A stretch of 64,000 nucleotides of DNA. Source: Halorhabdus rudnickae. Its GTDB lineage: Archaea; Halobacteriota; Halobacteria; Halobacteriales; Haloarculaceae. The position numbers were made by a program, and so were the translations under genes. Shown here in pieces: positions 17,200-26,059 of the stretch. Under the pieces are notes generated by a model, which worked only from the letters and a program-made list of their open reading frames with translations, was not told the DNA's origin and searched no databases. Position 1 is the first letter of the stretch. Each line of letters begins with the position of its first letter. Location of the stretch: contig NZ_CAAHFB010000001.1 in assembly GCF_900880625.1 (NCBI RefSeq), forward strand, positions 1,302,001 through 1,366,000. Direction: 5' to 3'.

Positions 17200-18693
17200 T
17201 CAAAGGTCGTACAGTGCGCCGTACTTCTCGGTGGCGTACTCGATGAAGTACTCGGCGGTGTAGTCCTCGCCAGTCGCCTCGCGGATCAGCTCGTCGGTGG
17301 TATAGCGCCGGCCGTGACGGTGGACGTGCTCGGTCATCCACGTCCGGAGGTCATCGAACTCCCCGGCGCGGACGTCCTCGGCGATGGATCCGAGCTCGTC
17401 CTCGGCGGCGGCATAGAGTTGGGCCGCCAGGACGCTGCCCAGCGAGTACGTCGGGAAGTAGCCGAACGTGCCGTTCGTCCAGTGGATGTCCTGCAGACAG
17501 CCCTCGGCGTCGGTGTCGGGTCGGATCCCCAGGTACTCTGCCATCTTGTCGTTCCAGACAGACGGCACCTCGCGCACGTCGAGATCGCCCGCGATCAGGT
17601 CCCGTTCGATCTCGAAGCGGACGAGGATATGCATGTGGTAGGTGAGTTCGTCCGCCTCGACCCGGATGAGATTGTCGTCGTAGACACGGTTGGCCGCGCC
17701 GTAGGCCGCCTCGGGCGTGGTCTCGACGCCGAGATGGTCCTCGACGGTCGGCGTGAAGTTCTCCCAGAACGCTCGCGAGCGACCGACGTGATTCTCCCAG
17801 AGACGGGACTGGGACTCGTGGACAGTCAGATTTCGGGGCTGGCCCAGCGGCGTCCCGTACTCCTCGTCTGGTAGCCCAAGGGCGTAAGTTGCGTGGCCGA
17901 ACTCGTGGATCGTCGATGACAGCGAGTCCAGGGGTTTCTCCGGATCGAAGCGGGTCGTGATCCGGGCGTCGAACTGGGTCCCCGAAGTGAACGGATGAGC
18001 AGAGGTGTCCAGGCGACCCCGATCCCAGTCGAAGCCCAGTTCGTCGAGGGCAGTCCGGACCAGTTTTTCCTGGTCGTCGACGTCGTAGGACCCGTCGAAC
18101 GGGCGGGGCTGGGTCACGTCACTCGCCGCGACGGCGTCGATCAGGTCGGGCAGTTCCGCCCGGAGTTCTTCGAGGACGCGCTCGGCGGTATCCAGCCCGA
18201 GGTACGGCTCGAACTCCTCGAAGAGCACTTCGTAGGGATCGCGGTCCGGATCGATCGCTTGTGCGTACTCCCGACGGAGTTCGACCAGTTCTTCGAGGAC
18301 CGGGGCGTAGCGCTCGAAGTCATCCTCCTCTCGGGCCTGCTCCCAGACCGGCAACGCCTCGCTCGTTGCCTCGGAGATGCGCTCGACCAGATCGCGGGGC
18401 ACCTTTCGGGCGCGTTCGTGTTCCCGCCGTACTTCACGAACCACGGCCTGCTGGTCGGGATCGAGCGCCGCGTCTTCGAGGGCGTCGAGATAGCCCGCCA
18501 GGTCGTCGTCGGTCAGCAAGTCGTGATGGAGCGTCGAGAGTGCCGACTGCTGTTTCGACCGTGCCGGCGTGCCACCCGCCGGCATCATCACCTGCTGGTC
18601 CCATCGCAGGATACCGCCGGCGTCCTCGACGTAGGAGAGTTGTCGCACGTGTTCGAGCATGTCGTCGTAGGCCTCGGGTGTGTCACTCGACAT
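17200..18693 (-). CDS. M32 metallocarboxypeptidase (carboxypeptidase Taq type)
   Basis: A 497-residue cytosolic metallocarboxypeptidase that removes C-terminal residues from peptides. The zinc motif HEFGH is at residues 263-267, followed by the family motif HESQSRLWEN at 292-301 (third zinc ligand Glu) and the substrate-binding HWTNGTFGYFPTYSLG near the C-terminus. Length fits the family (about 500). I use the ATG at 18693; a start 27 bases upstream adds only a short arginine-rich lead. It is followed on the same strand by the M20 gene behind it, 46 bp apart. Confidence 0.92.
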   Translation of the reverse strand: MSSDTPEAYDDMLEHVRQLSYVEDAGGILRWDQQVMMPAGGTPARSKQQSALSTLHHDLLTDDDLAGYLDALEDAALDPDQQAVVREVRREHERARKVPRDLVERISEATSEALPVWEQAREEDDFERYAPVLEELVELRREYAQAIDPDRDPYEVLFEEFEPYLGLDTAERVLEELRAELPDLIDAVAASDVTQPRPFDGSYDVDDQEKLVRTALDELGFDWDRGRLDTSAHPFTSGTQFDARITTRFDPEKPLDSLSSTIHEFGHATYALGLPDEEYGTPLGQPRNLTVHESQSRLWENHVGRSRAFWENFTPTVEDHLGVETTPEAAYGAANRVYDDNLIRVEADELTYHMHILVRFEIERDLIAGDLDVREVPSVWNDKMAEYLGIRPDTDAEGCLQDIHWTNGTFGYFPTYSLGSVLAAQLYAAAEDELGSIAEDVRAGEFDDLRTWMTEHVHRHGRRYTTDELIREATGEDYTAEYFIEYATEKYGALYDL

Positions 18694-18738
18694 GTCCCGG
18701 CGTTCGGTCGGGGTTCCCAAAGTCCCGACGGTCGGCGA

Positions 18739-19839
18739 TCATTCCGGGCCGGGAGCGTCGAATGCCGCGACGAGCGATCGATAGATCCGGGCACAGCGAT
18801 CCACCACGGACAGCGAGACGCTCTCGGTGGCCGTGTGGGCCTGGCTGGGTTCGGCCGCGCCGATGACGACACACTCGGTCCCGCTGTCGGCGAGCCAGCC
18901 GGCGTCGGTGGCGTGGGGTTTGACGACGTACTCGGGATCGCCATCCTGAGCGCCCTCGGCGGCTCGTCGCACGGCATCGGCGAAGTCCTCGTCTCCGCAG
19001 GCCATCGGCGGGAGGTCCTGCTCGACGGTCCAGGTGACGCCGTCGATCGCCTCGACACGTTCGAGGGGCGCACGCTCGCCGGGGACCGTCCGCTCGTCGA
19101 CAGTCACGTCACAGCGTTCGGGGATCACGTTCCAGGCCGAACCCCCCTCGATTTCCGTGACGGCGAGGCTGCCGTCGAGGTCGTGGCCCCGGACGGTCGT
19201 CGATGGGAATTCGAGATCACGAAGCACGTCGACGGCGTCGGTCGCACGGTAGATCGCGTTCTCGCCCGCGGCGACCTCGCTGGCGTGGGCGCTCTCCCCG
19301 CGGGCGACGACCGTGCTTCCGCGCCGCCCCTTGTGAGCGATGGCGACGTCCGTGACGCCTGCCGCCGAATAGCCGGTCGATCCCTCCCCGACGATCGCAT
19401 AGTCGGGTGCGAACCCGTTCTCGATCGCCGCCCGACAGCCCTCGCCACCCTGTTCTTCCCCGGCGAAGGAGGCAAAGACGAGTTCGACGCCAGCCGGCCG
19501 ATCGGCGTCCCGGAACGCGGTCAGCATCGCGGCCAGCGATCCCTTCATGTCGGCGCTTCCACGTCCGTACAGTCGGCCGTCGCGTTCCTCGACGACGTAC
19601 TCGCCGTCAGTGATCTGGCGGTCGTCCGGTGGGACAACGTCGTGATGGCCGACCAGCGCGAGTGTGGTTCCCTCGCCGCGCCGGGCGAGTACGTTGCCGG
19701 CGCCGTCGTGCTCGACGGTGGCGTCGGTCTGTTCCGCAAGCCAGTCGGCGAGCCACTCGCCAGCCGCGGACTCGTCGCTGCCGGGGCCGCGGTGGCTCGG
19801 GATGGAGACGAGTTCGCGGGTCACCTCACGGGTGTCCAT
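18739..19839 (-). CDS. M20 family deacylase/peptidase (ArgE/DapE-like)
   Basis: A 366-residue zinc amidohydrolase of the M20 group. The first zinc-site motif is LALVGHHDVVP, the bridging aspartate lies in GRGSADMKGSLAAML, the catalytic Glu pair in FASFAGEEQGGEG, and the C-terminal histidine in EPSQAHTATES. Members deacylate N-acetyl or N-succinyl amino acids, or cleave dipeptides; this sequence does not decide which. It lies ahead of the M32 carboxypeptidase in the same direction, consistent with peptide recycling, though an arginine or lysine role cannot be excluded. Confidence 0.85.
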   Translation of the reverse strand: MDTREVTRELVSIPSHRGPGSDESAAGEWLADWLAEQTDATVEHDGAGNVLARRGEGTTLALVGHHDVVPPDDRQITDGEYVVEERDGRLYGRGSADMKGSLAAMLTAFRDADRPAGVELVFASFAGEEQGGEGCRAAIENGFAPDYAIVGEGSTGYSAAGVTDVAIAHKGRRGSTVVARGESAHASEVAAGENAIYRATDAVDVLRDLEFPSTTVRGHDLDGSLAVTEIEGGSAWNVIPERCDVTVDERTVPGERAPLERVEAIDGVTWTVEQDLPPMACGDEDFADAVRRAAEGAQDGDPEYVVKPHATDAGWLADSGTECVVIGAAEPSQAHTATESVSLSVVDRCARIYRSLVAAFDAPGPE

Positions 19840-19877
19840 GCCAGAGGAGACACAGGGACGAGTAACAGCCCTTTGGA

Positions 19878-20684
19878 TCAGGTCCGGGAACCGTCCTGCA
19901 GTCGCTCGGAAGCTTCTTCGACGGTCAGCGGCGGATCCTCAACGCCGGCCCGCTGGAAGGCGTCGACGAGTTGTGGCGGCGAGACGCCCACGTCCCGGAG
20001 GATATCACCGTCAGTGAGCACCGCTCGGACTGGCCCGTCCCGAACGACGGCGCCCGTGCGATCCAGCAGGACGACCCGATCGGCGACGTGAGGGACCAGA
20101 TCGGCGTCGGGAGTCGAGACAACAATCGTCGCGCCCGCCTCGTGGCGCGCGTCGAGGGCATCGAGAATCGTCTCCCGGTGGCCGGCGTCCACGTCGGTGA
20201 CGGGTTCGTCCAGCAGGAGGAGATCGGGTTCGACAGCGAGGGCAGCGGCCAGGGCCGCCCGGCGTTGTTCGCCCCCACTCAGTCGGAACGGCGGCTTCTC
20301 CAGCAAGCTTTCGAGATCGAACTCGGCGGCGAGGGCGTCGACCCGTTGCTCGGCGTCCCGACGGTCGATACTGAGTTGAGCCGGCCCGTATTCGAGGTCT
20401 TCCCGAACGCTCGCGTTGAATAGGTAGTCCGCCGGTGCTTGCGGGCAATGGGCAATGCGATCCCGGAGTTCATCGGCCGGCTCGTCGGTCCCGAAGTAAG
20501 ACACCTCGCCGCCTGCTGGCTCCCGCAGGCCGGCGAGCAACGACAGCAGCGTACTCTTGCCAGCGCCGTTGGGGCCGAGGATCGCCACGCGCTCGCCCAT
20601 CTCGATCGTCAGATCGATCCCCTCGAGCGCGGGTGTCCCGTCGGGATACGTAAATCGGAGGCCGCGAGCAGCGAGGGCATTCAC
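19878..20684 (-). CDS. nikO: nickel/cobalt ECF-type ABC transporter, ATPase
   Basis: A 268-residue ABC ATPase powering metal import. It has Walker A GPNGAGKST (about 37-45), Q-loop CPQAPADYLF, signature LSGGEQRR, Walker B LLLLDEP and the switch region STPDADLVPHVADRV in which the usual His is Asp-Ala-Asp. The CbiO-type N-terminus (LRFTYPDGTPALEGIDL) marks it as the energizing unit of the NikMN-Q-O importer. A GTG start overlaps the nikQ stop by four bases. Confidence 0.9.
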   Translation of the reverse strand: MNALAARGLRFTYPDGTPALEGIDLTIEMGERVAILGPNGAGKSTLLSLLAGLREPAGGEVSYFGTDEPADELRDRIAHCPQAPADYLFNASVREDLEYGPAQLSIDRRDAEQRVDALAAEFDLESLLEKPPFRLSGGEQRRAALAAALAVEPDLLLLDEPVTDVDAGHRETILDALDARHEAGATIVVSTPDADLVPHVADRVVLLDRTGAVVRDGPVRAVLTDGDILRDVGVSPPQLVDAFQRAGVEDPPLTVEEASERLQDGSRT

Positions 20685-21475
20685 GTTAGCAACACCCCCG
20701 CGGCGACCGTCGCGAAGACGACGAACGCGAACGCGGCGTCGGCGATGCCGATCGCGTGCCTGTGGGTGTACGCCCGGCCCGCCGTTCCGCCGCGCGATCG
20801 AGCCGCACGGCCGACGCGTTCGCCGCGATCCAGTGCTCCCAAGAGGAAAGCGCCCAGCAGCGATCCGGCCTCCCGCCAGGACTCCCGGAGCGTGGCGGCC
20901 CGAATTCGTCGACTTCGGCGTGCGAGCACCAGTCGCGAGAGTTCCTCGAAGACGACCAGCAGGTACCGATAGGTGATCGCGAGTAGCGTGATGGCTGTCC
21001 GTGGGACGCGGAGCGTCCGGAGTGCGCCGAGCAACGACGCGAACCGGGTGGTCGAGAGCAACAGTCCGAGCAGCGAGACGCTCGCCCCGACCCGGAGGGC
21101 GAACGTCGCCACGTATTCCGCGCCGGGGACGGTGATCGGACCGACCAAGGTCGGTCCGGGAAAGAGCACGGCCTGTGGTGCGACGATCACCAGCGAGACC
21201 GCCATCGGCACGCCCGTTCGGAGCACGTGCGTTCGAAGTGGGACGCGGGAGAGGGCGACCAGTCCGGCCGTCAGCGCGAGCATCCCTGCCGGCGGTCCCG
21301 GCGTGTCGAAGGTGACCGTGATGATGACCAGCGCGAAGAGACCCAGGAGTTTCACCACCGGGTGGACGGTCTGGAGCCAGCCCGACCGTCCGGCGACACG
21401 TTCGTCCCGGAGGACGCCACGAGTCCGGTCGGCCAGCGTGCCGGCCGACCGGCTGACGGGGTCAGCGTGGCTCAC
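20681..21475 (-). CDS. nikQ: nickel/cobalt ECF transporter, transmembrane component (CbiQ/NikQ)
   Basis: A 264-residue membrane protein of the CbiQ/EcfT family with five to six helices and the coupling segment ARRSRRIRAATLRESWREAGSL, which contains the A-R-x motifs that dock on the ATPase. It begins with GTG and overlaps the nikM gene by 14 bases. It links the substrate-binding NikMN to the ATPase NikO. Confidence 0.9.
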   Translation of the reverse strand: MSHADPVSRSAGTLADRTRGVLRDERVAGRSGWLQTVHPVVKLLGLFALVIITVTFDTPGPPAGMLALTAGLVALSRVPLRTHVLRTGVPMAVSLVIVAPQAVLFPGPTLVGPITVPGAEYVATFALRVGASVSLLGLLLSTTRFASLLGALRTLRVPRTAITLLAITYRYLLVVFEELSRLVLARRSRRIRAATLRESWREAGSLLGAFLLGALDRGERVGRAARSRGGTAGRAYTHRHAIGIADAAFAFVVFATVAAGVLLT

Positions 21476-22394
21476 GGTCTGCGGTCAGCGGGCGTCCGGC
21501 GAGCCAGCCGATCGCCAGCACGAGCGCCGCGCCGACGAGCCCCGAGAGGAGCGTCCCGACGTAGGGATCGACTCCCGGGATCCCGTAGTCCGGCAGCAGC
21601 CCCGGCAGCGTCGTCACGGCGTGGGCGGTCGCGCCGGTCGCCTCCGCGGCGTGTTCTAAGGGCTCGGTATATCCGACCCGGCCGGCAGCCCAGGCGAACG
21701 CCGGAGACAGGACGACCAATCCACCGACGACGGCCCCACCACGGGCCAGGAGTCGACGGCGATCGATCGCTGCCGTCCGGTCGGCCAGTAGGTCGGGACG
21801 GGCCTGGGCGACGAACTCGTAGGCGAGCAACGTGATCGCCCCCTCGGCGACACCGAGCAGGGCGTGCCACCAGCCCATGATCGACAGCACGGTCCCCACG
21901 TCGTAGGCGAACGCCTTGGAAATCCCCAACATGACCCCACTCGTGAGGGCCGCGAGGGTGATTCCTGTCCAGGCCGCCGCCACGACGGCGGCGCGCTCGT
22001 GATACGGACGGAGTAGGCGGAAGACAGCGTAGCCGACGTACACTTCGACGATCGCCATCGAAAGGACGTTCCCGCCGAGGACGACGATCCCACCGTCGCC
22101 AAAGACCAGCGCCTGGACTGCCACGACGGCGGTCATCGCCAGTGCCGCCAGATGCGGACCGAGCAGAATAGCCGCGAAGGCCCCGCCGACGAAGTGGACG
22201 CTCGTCCCGCCGGGGATGGGGAGGTTCAACATCTGTGCGGCGAAGATCGCGGCTGCGGTCACGCCGAGAAGCGGCGCGCGTGGTCCATCCAGTGCACCCG
22301 CGGAGCGTCGGGCCGCCAGCGCCAAGACGGCAATCGACGCCAAGGCGGCGACCGCAGCGACCCACAGATCGAGGTAGCCGTCGAGGATATGCAT
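21462..22394 (-). CDS. nikM: nickel-binding membrane component NikM fused to a NikN/PDGLE domain
   Basis: A 310-residue fusion. Residues 1-200 are CbiM/NikM, whose N-terminal MHILDGYL gives the metal-binding His-2 (amino terminus plus His) and whose HFVGGAFAA segment is conserved. After a short positively charged linker the C-terminal 100 residues form a PDGLE/NikN-like domain (VGYTEPLEHAAE ... LLPDYGIPGVDPYVGTLLSGLVG). The ATG at 22394 must be the true start because His-2 must follow Met. GTATTATTAC upstream would give a leaderless message. Confidence 0.9.
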   Translation of the reverse strand: MHILDGYLDLWVAAVAALASIAVLALAARRSAGALDGPRAPLLGVTAAAIFAAQMLNLPIPGGTSVHFVGGAFAAILLGPHLAALAMTAVVAVQALVFGDGGIVVLGGNVLSMAIVEVYVGYAVFRLLRPYHERAAVVAAAWTGITLAALTSGVMLGISKAFAYDVGTVLSIMGWWHALLGVAEGAITLLAYEFVAQARPDLLADRTAAIDRRRLLARGGAVVGGLVVLSPAFAWAAGRVGYTEPLEHAAEATGATAHAVTTLPGLLPDYGIPGVDPYVGTLLSGLVGAALVLAIGWLAGRPLTADREPR

Positions 22395-22420
22395 CGATAG
22401 TCGTGCGTAGGCCGCCCCGG

Positions 22421-22451
22421 GTAATAATACGTTTCGGAGTTTGAGTAATAC
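22421..22451. promoter_or_regulatory. nikM-nikR divergent promoter with repeated GTAATA elements
   Basis: In the 106-bp gap between the divergent nikM and nikR starts, GTAATAATAC (22421-22430) and GTAATAC (22445-22451) form two similar elements 24 bases apart. The left copy read on the minus strand is about 27 bp from the nikM start, so it doubles as a TATA box. Binding by NikR is inferred from the gene arrangement only. Confidence 0.45.
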
Positions 22452-22500
22452 TGAGAACGGAAGCTGCAAGGCTGATATGGCCGCCGGGTCAAGCAGAGGT

Positions 22501-22998
22501 ATGGCCGAAGACCTCGATCGGGTAAGTCTGACGTTGCCGCCCGACATGACCGACCAACTCGACGGAATCGTCGAGGACTGGGACTACGCCAGTCGATCGG
22601 AAGCGGCCCGGGACGCACTTCGGGACTTCTTTACGACCTACGAGTGGGAACGGGGCGACGAGACGCGTCACTACGGGACGATCGTCATCGCTCACGAACA
22701 CGACCACGACAGCGATGTCGCGGGACGCCTCCAGACCATCCAACACGAGTATGCCGATGTCGTCACGTCCGTCCAGCACATCCACCTCTCTGAGGACCGC
22801 TGCATGGAGACGCTCGTGGTCGACGGTACCGCCGGCGAGATTGATGAACTCGCCAATCGACTGCGGGCAATCGGGGGCGTCAAGCAGGTGAAAGTCGTCG
22901 TAGTCGGCGGCGATTCAGGAGCTGACGGACGCGCCCAGACCGATCACGGCCACGACCATGGACACGACGGCCACGGACAGCCCGGCCACGAACACTGA
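22501..22998 (+). CDS. nikR: nickel-responsive regulator NikR with His-rich tail
   Basis: A 165-residue ribbon-helix-helix/ACT regulator. The N-terminal RHH (RVSLTLPPDMTDQLDGIVEDWDYASRSEAARDALRDF) binds DNA. The metal site is complete: His82 (IQHEYAD), His93 and His95 (VQHIHL) and Cys101 (DRC), matching His76/87/89/Cys95 of E. coli NikR. The C-terminus is extended by a histidine-rich tail (DHGHDHGHDGHG) that may buffer nickel. It is divergent from nikMQO, so it probably represses the importer when nickel is abundant. Confidence 0.93.
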   Translation: MAEDLDRVSLTLPPDMTDQLDGIVEDWDYASRSEAARDALRDFFTTYEWERGDETRHYGTIVIAHEHDHDSDVAGRLQTIQHEYADVVTSVQHIHLSEDRCMETLVVDGTAGEIDELANRLRAIGGVKQVKVVVVGGDSGADGRAQTDHGHDHGHDGHGQPGHEH

Positions 22999-23151
22999 GG
23001 GATCGGCCTGAACGGCCCCACTCGGTGGGCCACCCATGATGGTCTCGATACCCCATCACGCCGCGATGTCCCCGATCCACCAGTCGGAGCGAGCAGCCGG
23101 GAGCCTCACAACCAGTAGGTTTAAAAATATATCATTCTAATCGGATTCAGT

Positions 23152-23811
23152 ATGGCGGGTGAATTGCACGACGACGAACAGGGGTACGAACAACATAAAC
23201 AAGCGGTCTCTGAATCGGTTGACGGCGGAGGGTGTGCGGAGACGTGGGAGGCACTCTCGGAGAAGCGAGCACGAACAGAGGAAACGGCCGATAATCGACA
23301 TCGGGACGTCGAACGAACACTGGTCGACATCGAGTGCTTACAGTTTACCGCTGACGGTGATGACTTCGAACTGGTTCCGTCGTTTCAGACGGCCTGGCGA
23401 ACGGCGATCGACGAACTCGATGATGCGAACCCTGAAGCAGTCATCGCCGATGTCTTCGCCGTGGACGGGACAGTCCGGATCGAAACGGACGACCAAGTCG
23501 TCCACGCCCGTCAGGACGGACAGCTCGTGGGTCAGTGGGTCTCACGCCCTGCGATGGTCGCCGATCTCGGCGCCTGTCGCGTGTTCGAACAGCGGGACGA
23601 CGACTGGACGGAGCGGTCACCCGTCGAGCGGAGTCAGTTCGCCGGGAGCGTACGGCTGTACCTGGAGTTTTGCCCCGACTGCGGTGGACAGGCGTCCTTC
23701 GACACCGAAACCGTCACCTCGTGCTGTAACGAGTACGAGGTCGCGACAGTCTCCTGTGAGGGCTGTGAGGCAACCTTGCTCGAAATCCCTGTATTTTCGG
23801 ATCGAGCATGA
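23152..23811 (+). CDS. protein with C-terminal zinc ribbon and GCAExWExLSE motif
   Basis: A 219-residue acidic soluble protein. Near residue 27 it carries GGCAETWEALSEKR, a motif also found in the 49-residue protein at 37567. The C-terminal 60 residues are a zinc ribbon with FCPDCGGQ, CCNEY and CEGCEATLL (six cysteines in pairs). TTTAAAAATATA at about 23118-23129 lies some 27 bp upstream of the ATG, so the message is probably leaderless. No known family is recognised and the GC content is slightly below neighbours. Confidence 0.65.
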   Translation: MAGELHDDEQGYEQHKQAVSESVDGGGCAETWEALSEKRARTEETADNRHRDVERTLVDIECLQFTADGDDFELVPSFQTAWRTAIDELDDANPEAVIADVFAVDGTVRIETDDQVVHARQDGQLVGQWVSRPAMVADLGACRVFEQRDDDWTERSPVERSQFAGSVRLYLEFCPDCGGQASFDTETVTSCCNEYEVATVSCEGCEATLLEIPVFSDRA

Positions 23812-23869
23812 TGATCCGGAACGATTCGACGTACGGTCGGTCAGCCGTTCCTACCCGGGAAATCGTCGA

Positions 23870-24121
23870 TCACCGACGGTAGTGATCGACCGTCCGGAAG
23901 CAGACGTACAGGAGGCCGTTGAGGACGCCCGTTAGCCAGAAGATGGCCCCAACGTTCACCCCAAAGATTCCCGGCCGGCTGGCCGCGATGACGTCGTCGA
24001 ACACCCAGGAGACCGCGACGGCGATGATGCCCCAGATAAGCAAGATTGCGGCAATACGTGCTCCCTCGGCGACGTAGTCAGTGAGCGGACTCGCGTCGCC
24101 CGCTGTCGGATCAAGTGCCAT
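23870..24121 (-). CDS. conserved small membrane protein
   Basis: An 83-residue protein with two membrane helices (ARIAAILLIWGIIAVAVSWVF and GVNVGAIFWLTGVLNGLLYVCF) after a conserved-looking MALDPTAGDASPL lead. Similar small proteins occur across haloarchaea as I recall, without assigned function. It lies on the same strand as, and downstream of, the FAD-oxidoreductase gene (45 bp gap), so the two may be co-transcribed. Confidence 0.65.
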   Translation of the reverse strand: MALDPTAGDASPLTDYVAEGARIAAILLIWGIIAVAVSWVFDDVIAASRPGIFGVNVGAIFWLTGVLNGLLYVCFRTVDHYRR

Positions 24122-24165
24122 ACTCGCCGGTCCAGCGTCCGGGAAATAAATCTTCTTCCTTGCCG

Positions 24166-25182
24166 TCAGTTTCTCGCTGCGAGACGTCGCCCGGCGTCCA
24201 ATCCGGTCTCGAGGGCCGCGTGGGTTCGGCCGGTTCCCGCCAGCCAGTCACCGGCGAGTCCGAGGTCGTGCCCGAGGGCGTACTCGAACAGCGCTGGATT
24301 GACCCGATCGCCGGGGAGAGCGTGCCTGAAACGCTCGTGGTCCCACCAGTCCGGTTGGGCTAACCGATCGTCCCCGAGGAGCGCCGCCGCGTGTTCGGCC
24401 GCTGCATCGGCCGCCGCTGCAGGCGTCGCGTCCGGTCGCCCCGCGCTCCAGGCTGGGCTCAGTTGAACGATCAGTATTGCCTCCTCCCCGAGAACGTGAC
24501 CCGGTTTGCACGATTCCCGAGAAAGCCAGCCGACGGCGTGTTCTTTGTCCGTATTGACCAGCGCATAATAAGGTCGATCGAGTTCGAAGGGATAGTGTAG
24601 CGCCACCGAATCGATCGTCCGGTAGGACTGCCGTTTTCGGGCGGCCACGAGATCCTCTCGGAGGTCGGCGTTCCAGTCCGCATCGGCGAAGAGGTTCCAC
24701 GTAGGTGGCGTGACGACGATTGCGTCGTACTCGGCCGCGTCGTCGCCGGCAGTGACCCGCCAGCCGTCGGCCGTCCGGATGAGGTGCTCGACGGGCGTGT
24801 GTTCCCGGACGGTTGCTCCGCCGGCGTCGAGAAACGCCCGGACGATCCGGTCGATCCCGTCGCGGCCGCTCAGCTTGACGCCCTGATTCGGTCGGCCTTC
24901 GTCGACCTCGCCGGTTTCGTCGAATATCCACACGTCGTCCGTCGTCTCGACGAGAGCGTCACCGACAACGGAACGCAAGCGTTCTTCGACGCGCTCGTCG
25001 GGCGGGTCGACGTAGTTGGCTCCATAATCGTAGACACAGCCGTTGCGGTGACCCGCTACCATCCGCCCGCCGACCGTGGCGGCTTCGAAGACTGTCACGT
25101 CGGCTGCCTCCCGGAGGGCGTAGGCCGCACCTGCTCCCGCGATACCGGCGCCGACGACACACACCTTCGGTTGCACGGGCAT
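24166..25182 (-). CDS. FAD-dependent oxidoreductase, renalase-like
   Basis: A 338-residue flavoprotein of the amine-oxidase superfamily. The FAD-binding Rossmann fold is at the N-terminus (VCVVGAGIAGAGAAYAL, about residues 7-23), followed by VFEAATVGGRM, and the C-terminal FAD contact GLAGDWLAGTGRTHAALETGLDAGRRLA. The compact size and YGANYVDPPD segment resemble renalase-type or deoxyhypusine-unrelated NAD(P)H oxidases rather than phytoene desaturases. Substrate unknown. Confidence 0.8.
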   Translation of the reverse strand: MPVQPKVCVVGAGIAGAGAAYALREAADVTVFEAATVGGRMVAGHRNGCVYDYGANYVDPPDERVEERLRSVVGDALVETTDDVWIFDETGEVDEGRPNQGVKLSGRDGIDRIVRAFLDAGGATVREHTPVEHLIRTADGWRVTAGDDAAEYDAIVVTPPTWNLFADADWNADLREDLVAARKRQSYRTIDSVALHYPFELDRPYYALVNTDKEHAVGWLSRESCKPGHVLGEEAILIVQLSPAWSAGRPDATPAAAADAAAEHAAALLGDDRLAQPDWWDHERFRHALPGDRVNPALFEYALGHDLGLAGDWLAGTGRTHAALETGLDAGRRLAARN

Positions 25183-25227
25183 ACGTTGGACGGCCAGTGA
25201 GTAAAGGAATGGGCCGACAGCCGGCGG

Positions 25228-26013
25228 TCAGCGAACGCGGCCGTCACTCTTCTCGGATGTCGGATCGAGTACCACGAACTCCATGCCCTTCTGGGCGAGG
25301 AGTTCCCGCGCCCGATCCGTCGCCGACGGGGCAACGAGGATGCCACGGATCTCCCGGTCGGCGTGGAGGTCCCTGGCTAACGCGTCCACGTACCGGCTGA
25401 GTTGCCCGACGGCATCCGGCCCGACCCGCCGACGCTTGAGTTCGACGACCACTGCCCGGCCGGCCTCGTCCTCGCCATAGATGTCGATCGCACCAGCCGG
25501 CGTCGCTCGCTCAGTCGCGAGCGCCTCGAACCCCGGTTCGATCAGTCCGGGATCGGCGAGGACGCGCTCCCGGAGATCCTCTTCGGTGCCTGACAGCGAC
25601 AGTTCCTCGGGATCAGTCACGTCGACAGTCGTGACGTGGCGGATGGACTCGAAAGTAACCTCGAGGTGTTCCTCGGGACCGGTCCGGTGGCTCTCGATCC
25701 GCAGGTTGCCGTTCGCGAGTTCGACCTCGTGGGTCGACCCCGGCGGCTGCCAGTTGACCGGTTGGTGGCCCTCGTCGGTGTGAACCAGGGCTGTCCCGTC
25801 GGGCTTGAGGACGAGCAGCCGATCGCCGGGGCCGAGCGTACTGGTCGCGCGGCCGTCGTACTCGACGCGACAGCGACCGAAAATGGTCACCATGTCGCCT
25901 CGATCGACGGCACGCGCCACGCGCTGGCGGGCGGCGTCAGCGGACGGATCGACAACCGGATCAGGCTCGTCGTCCCCAGGGACACCTTCCCTTTGGTCTC
26001 CCGTATCGGTCAC
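25228..26013 (-). CDS. nucS: endonuclease NucS (EndoMS mismatch endonuclease)
   Basis: A 261-residue NucS/EndoMS protein. The N-terminal domain binds DNA (VTIFGRCRVEYDGRATSTLGPGDRLLVLKPDG). The C-terminal RecB-like nuclease has the catalytic residues in GAIDIYGEDEAGRAVVVELKRRRVG (Asp, Glu and Lys) and Q-L-S-R-Y further on. The family cleaves both strands at mismatched bases, giving mismatch repair in archaea lacking MutSL. GTG start. The protein lacks an obvious PCNA-binding tail; it ends SEKSDGRVR. Confidence 0.92.
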   Translation of the reverse strand: MTDTGDQREGVPGDDEPDPVVDPSADAARQRVARAVDRGDMVTIFGRCRVEYDGRATSTLGPGDRLLVLKPDGTALVHTDEGHQPVNWQPPGSTHEVELANGNLRIESHRTGPEEHLEVTFESIRHVTTVDVTDPEELSLSGTEEDLRERVLADPGLIEPGFEALATERATPAGAIDIYGEDEAGRAVVVELKRRRVGPDAVGQLSRYVDALARDLHADREIRGILVAPSATDRARELLAQKGMEFVVLDPTSEKSDGRVR

Positions 26014-26059
26014 GCATGTCGGTAGCCGGGCCGATCACAAAAGGGTCGCGAGTGACGGG

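Noticed and set aside
19878..22394. Cobalt importer for cobalamin (CbiMQO)
   Set aside because: No cob/cbi genes nearby, and NikR with a full nickel site is divergent from it; nickel is the better reading.
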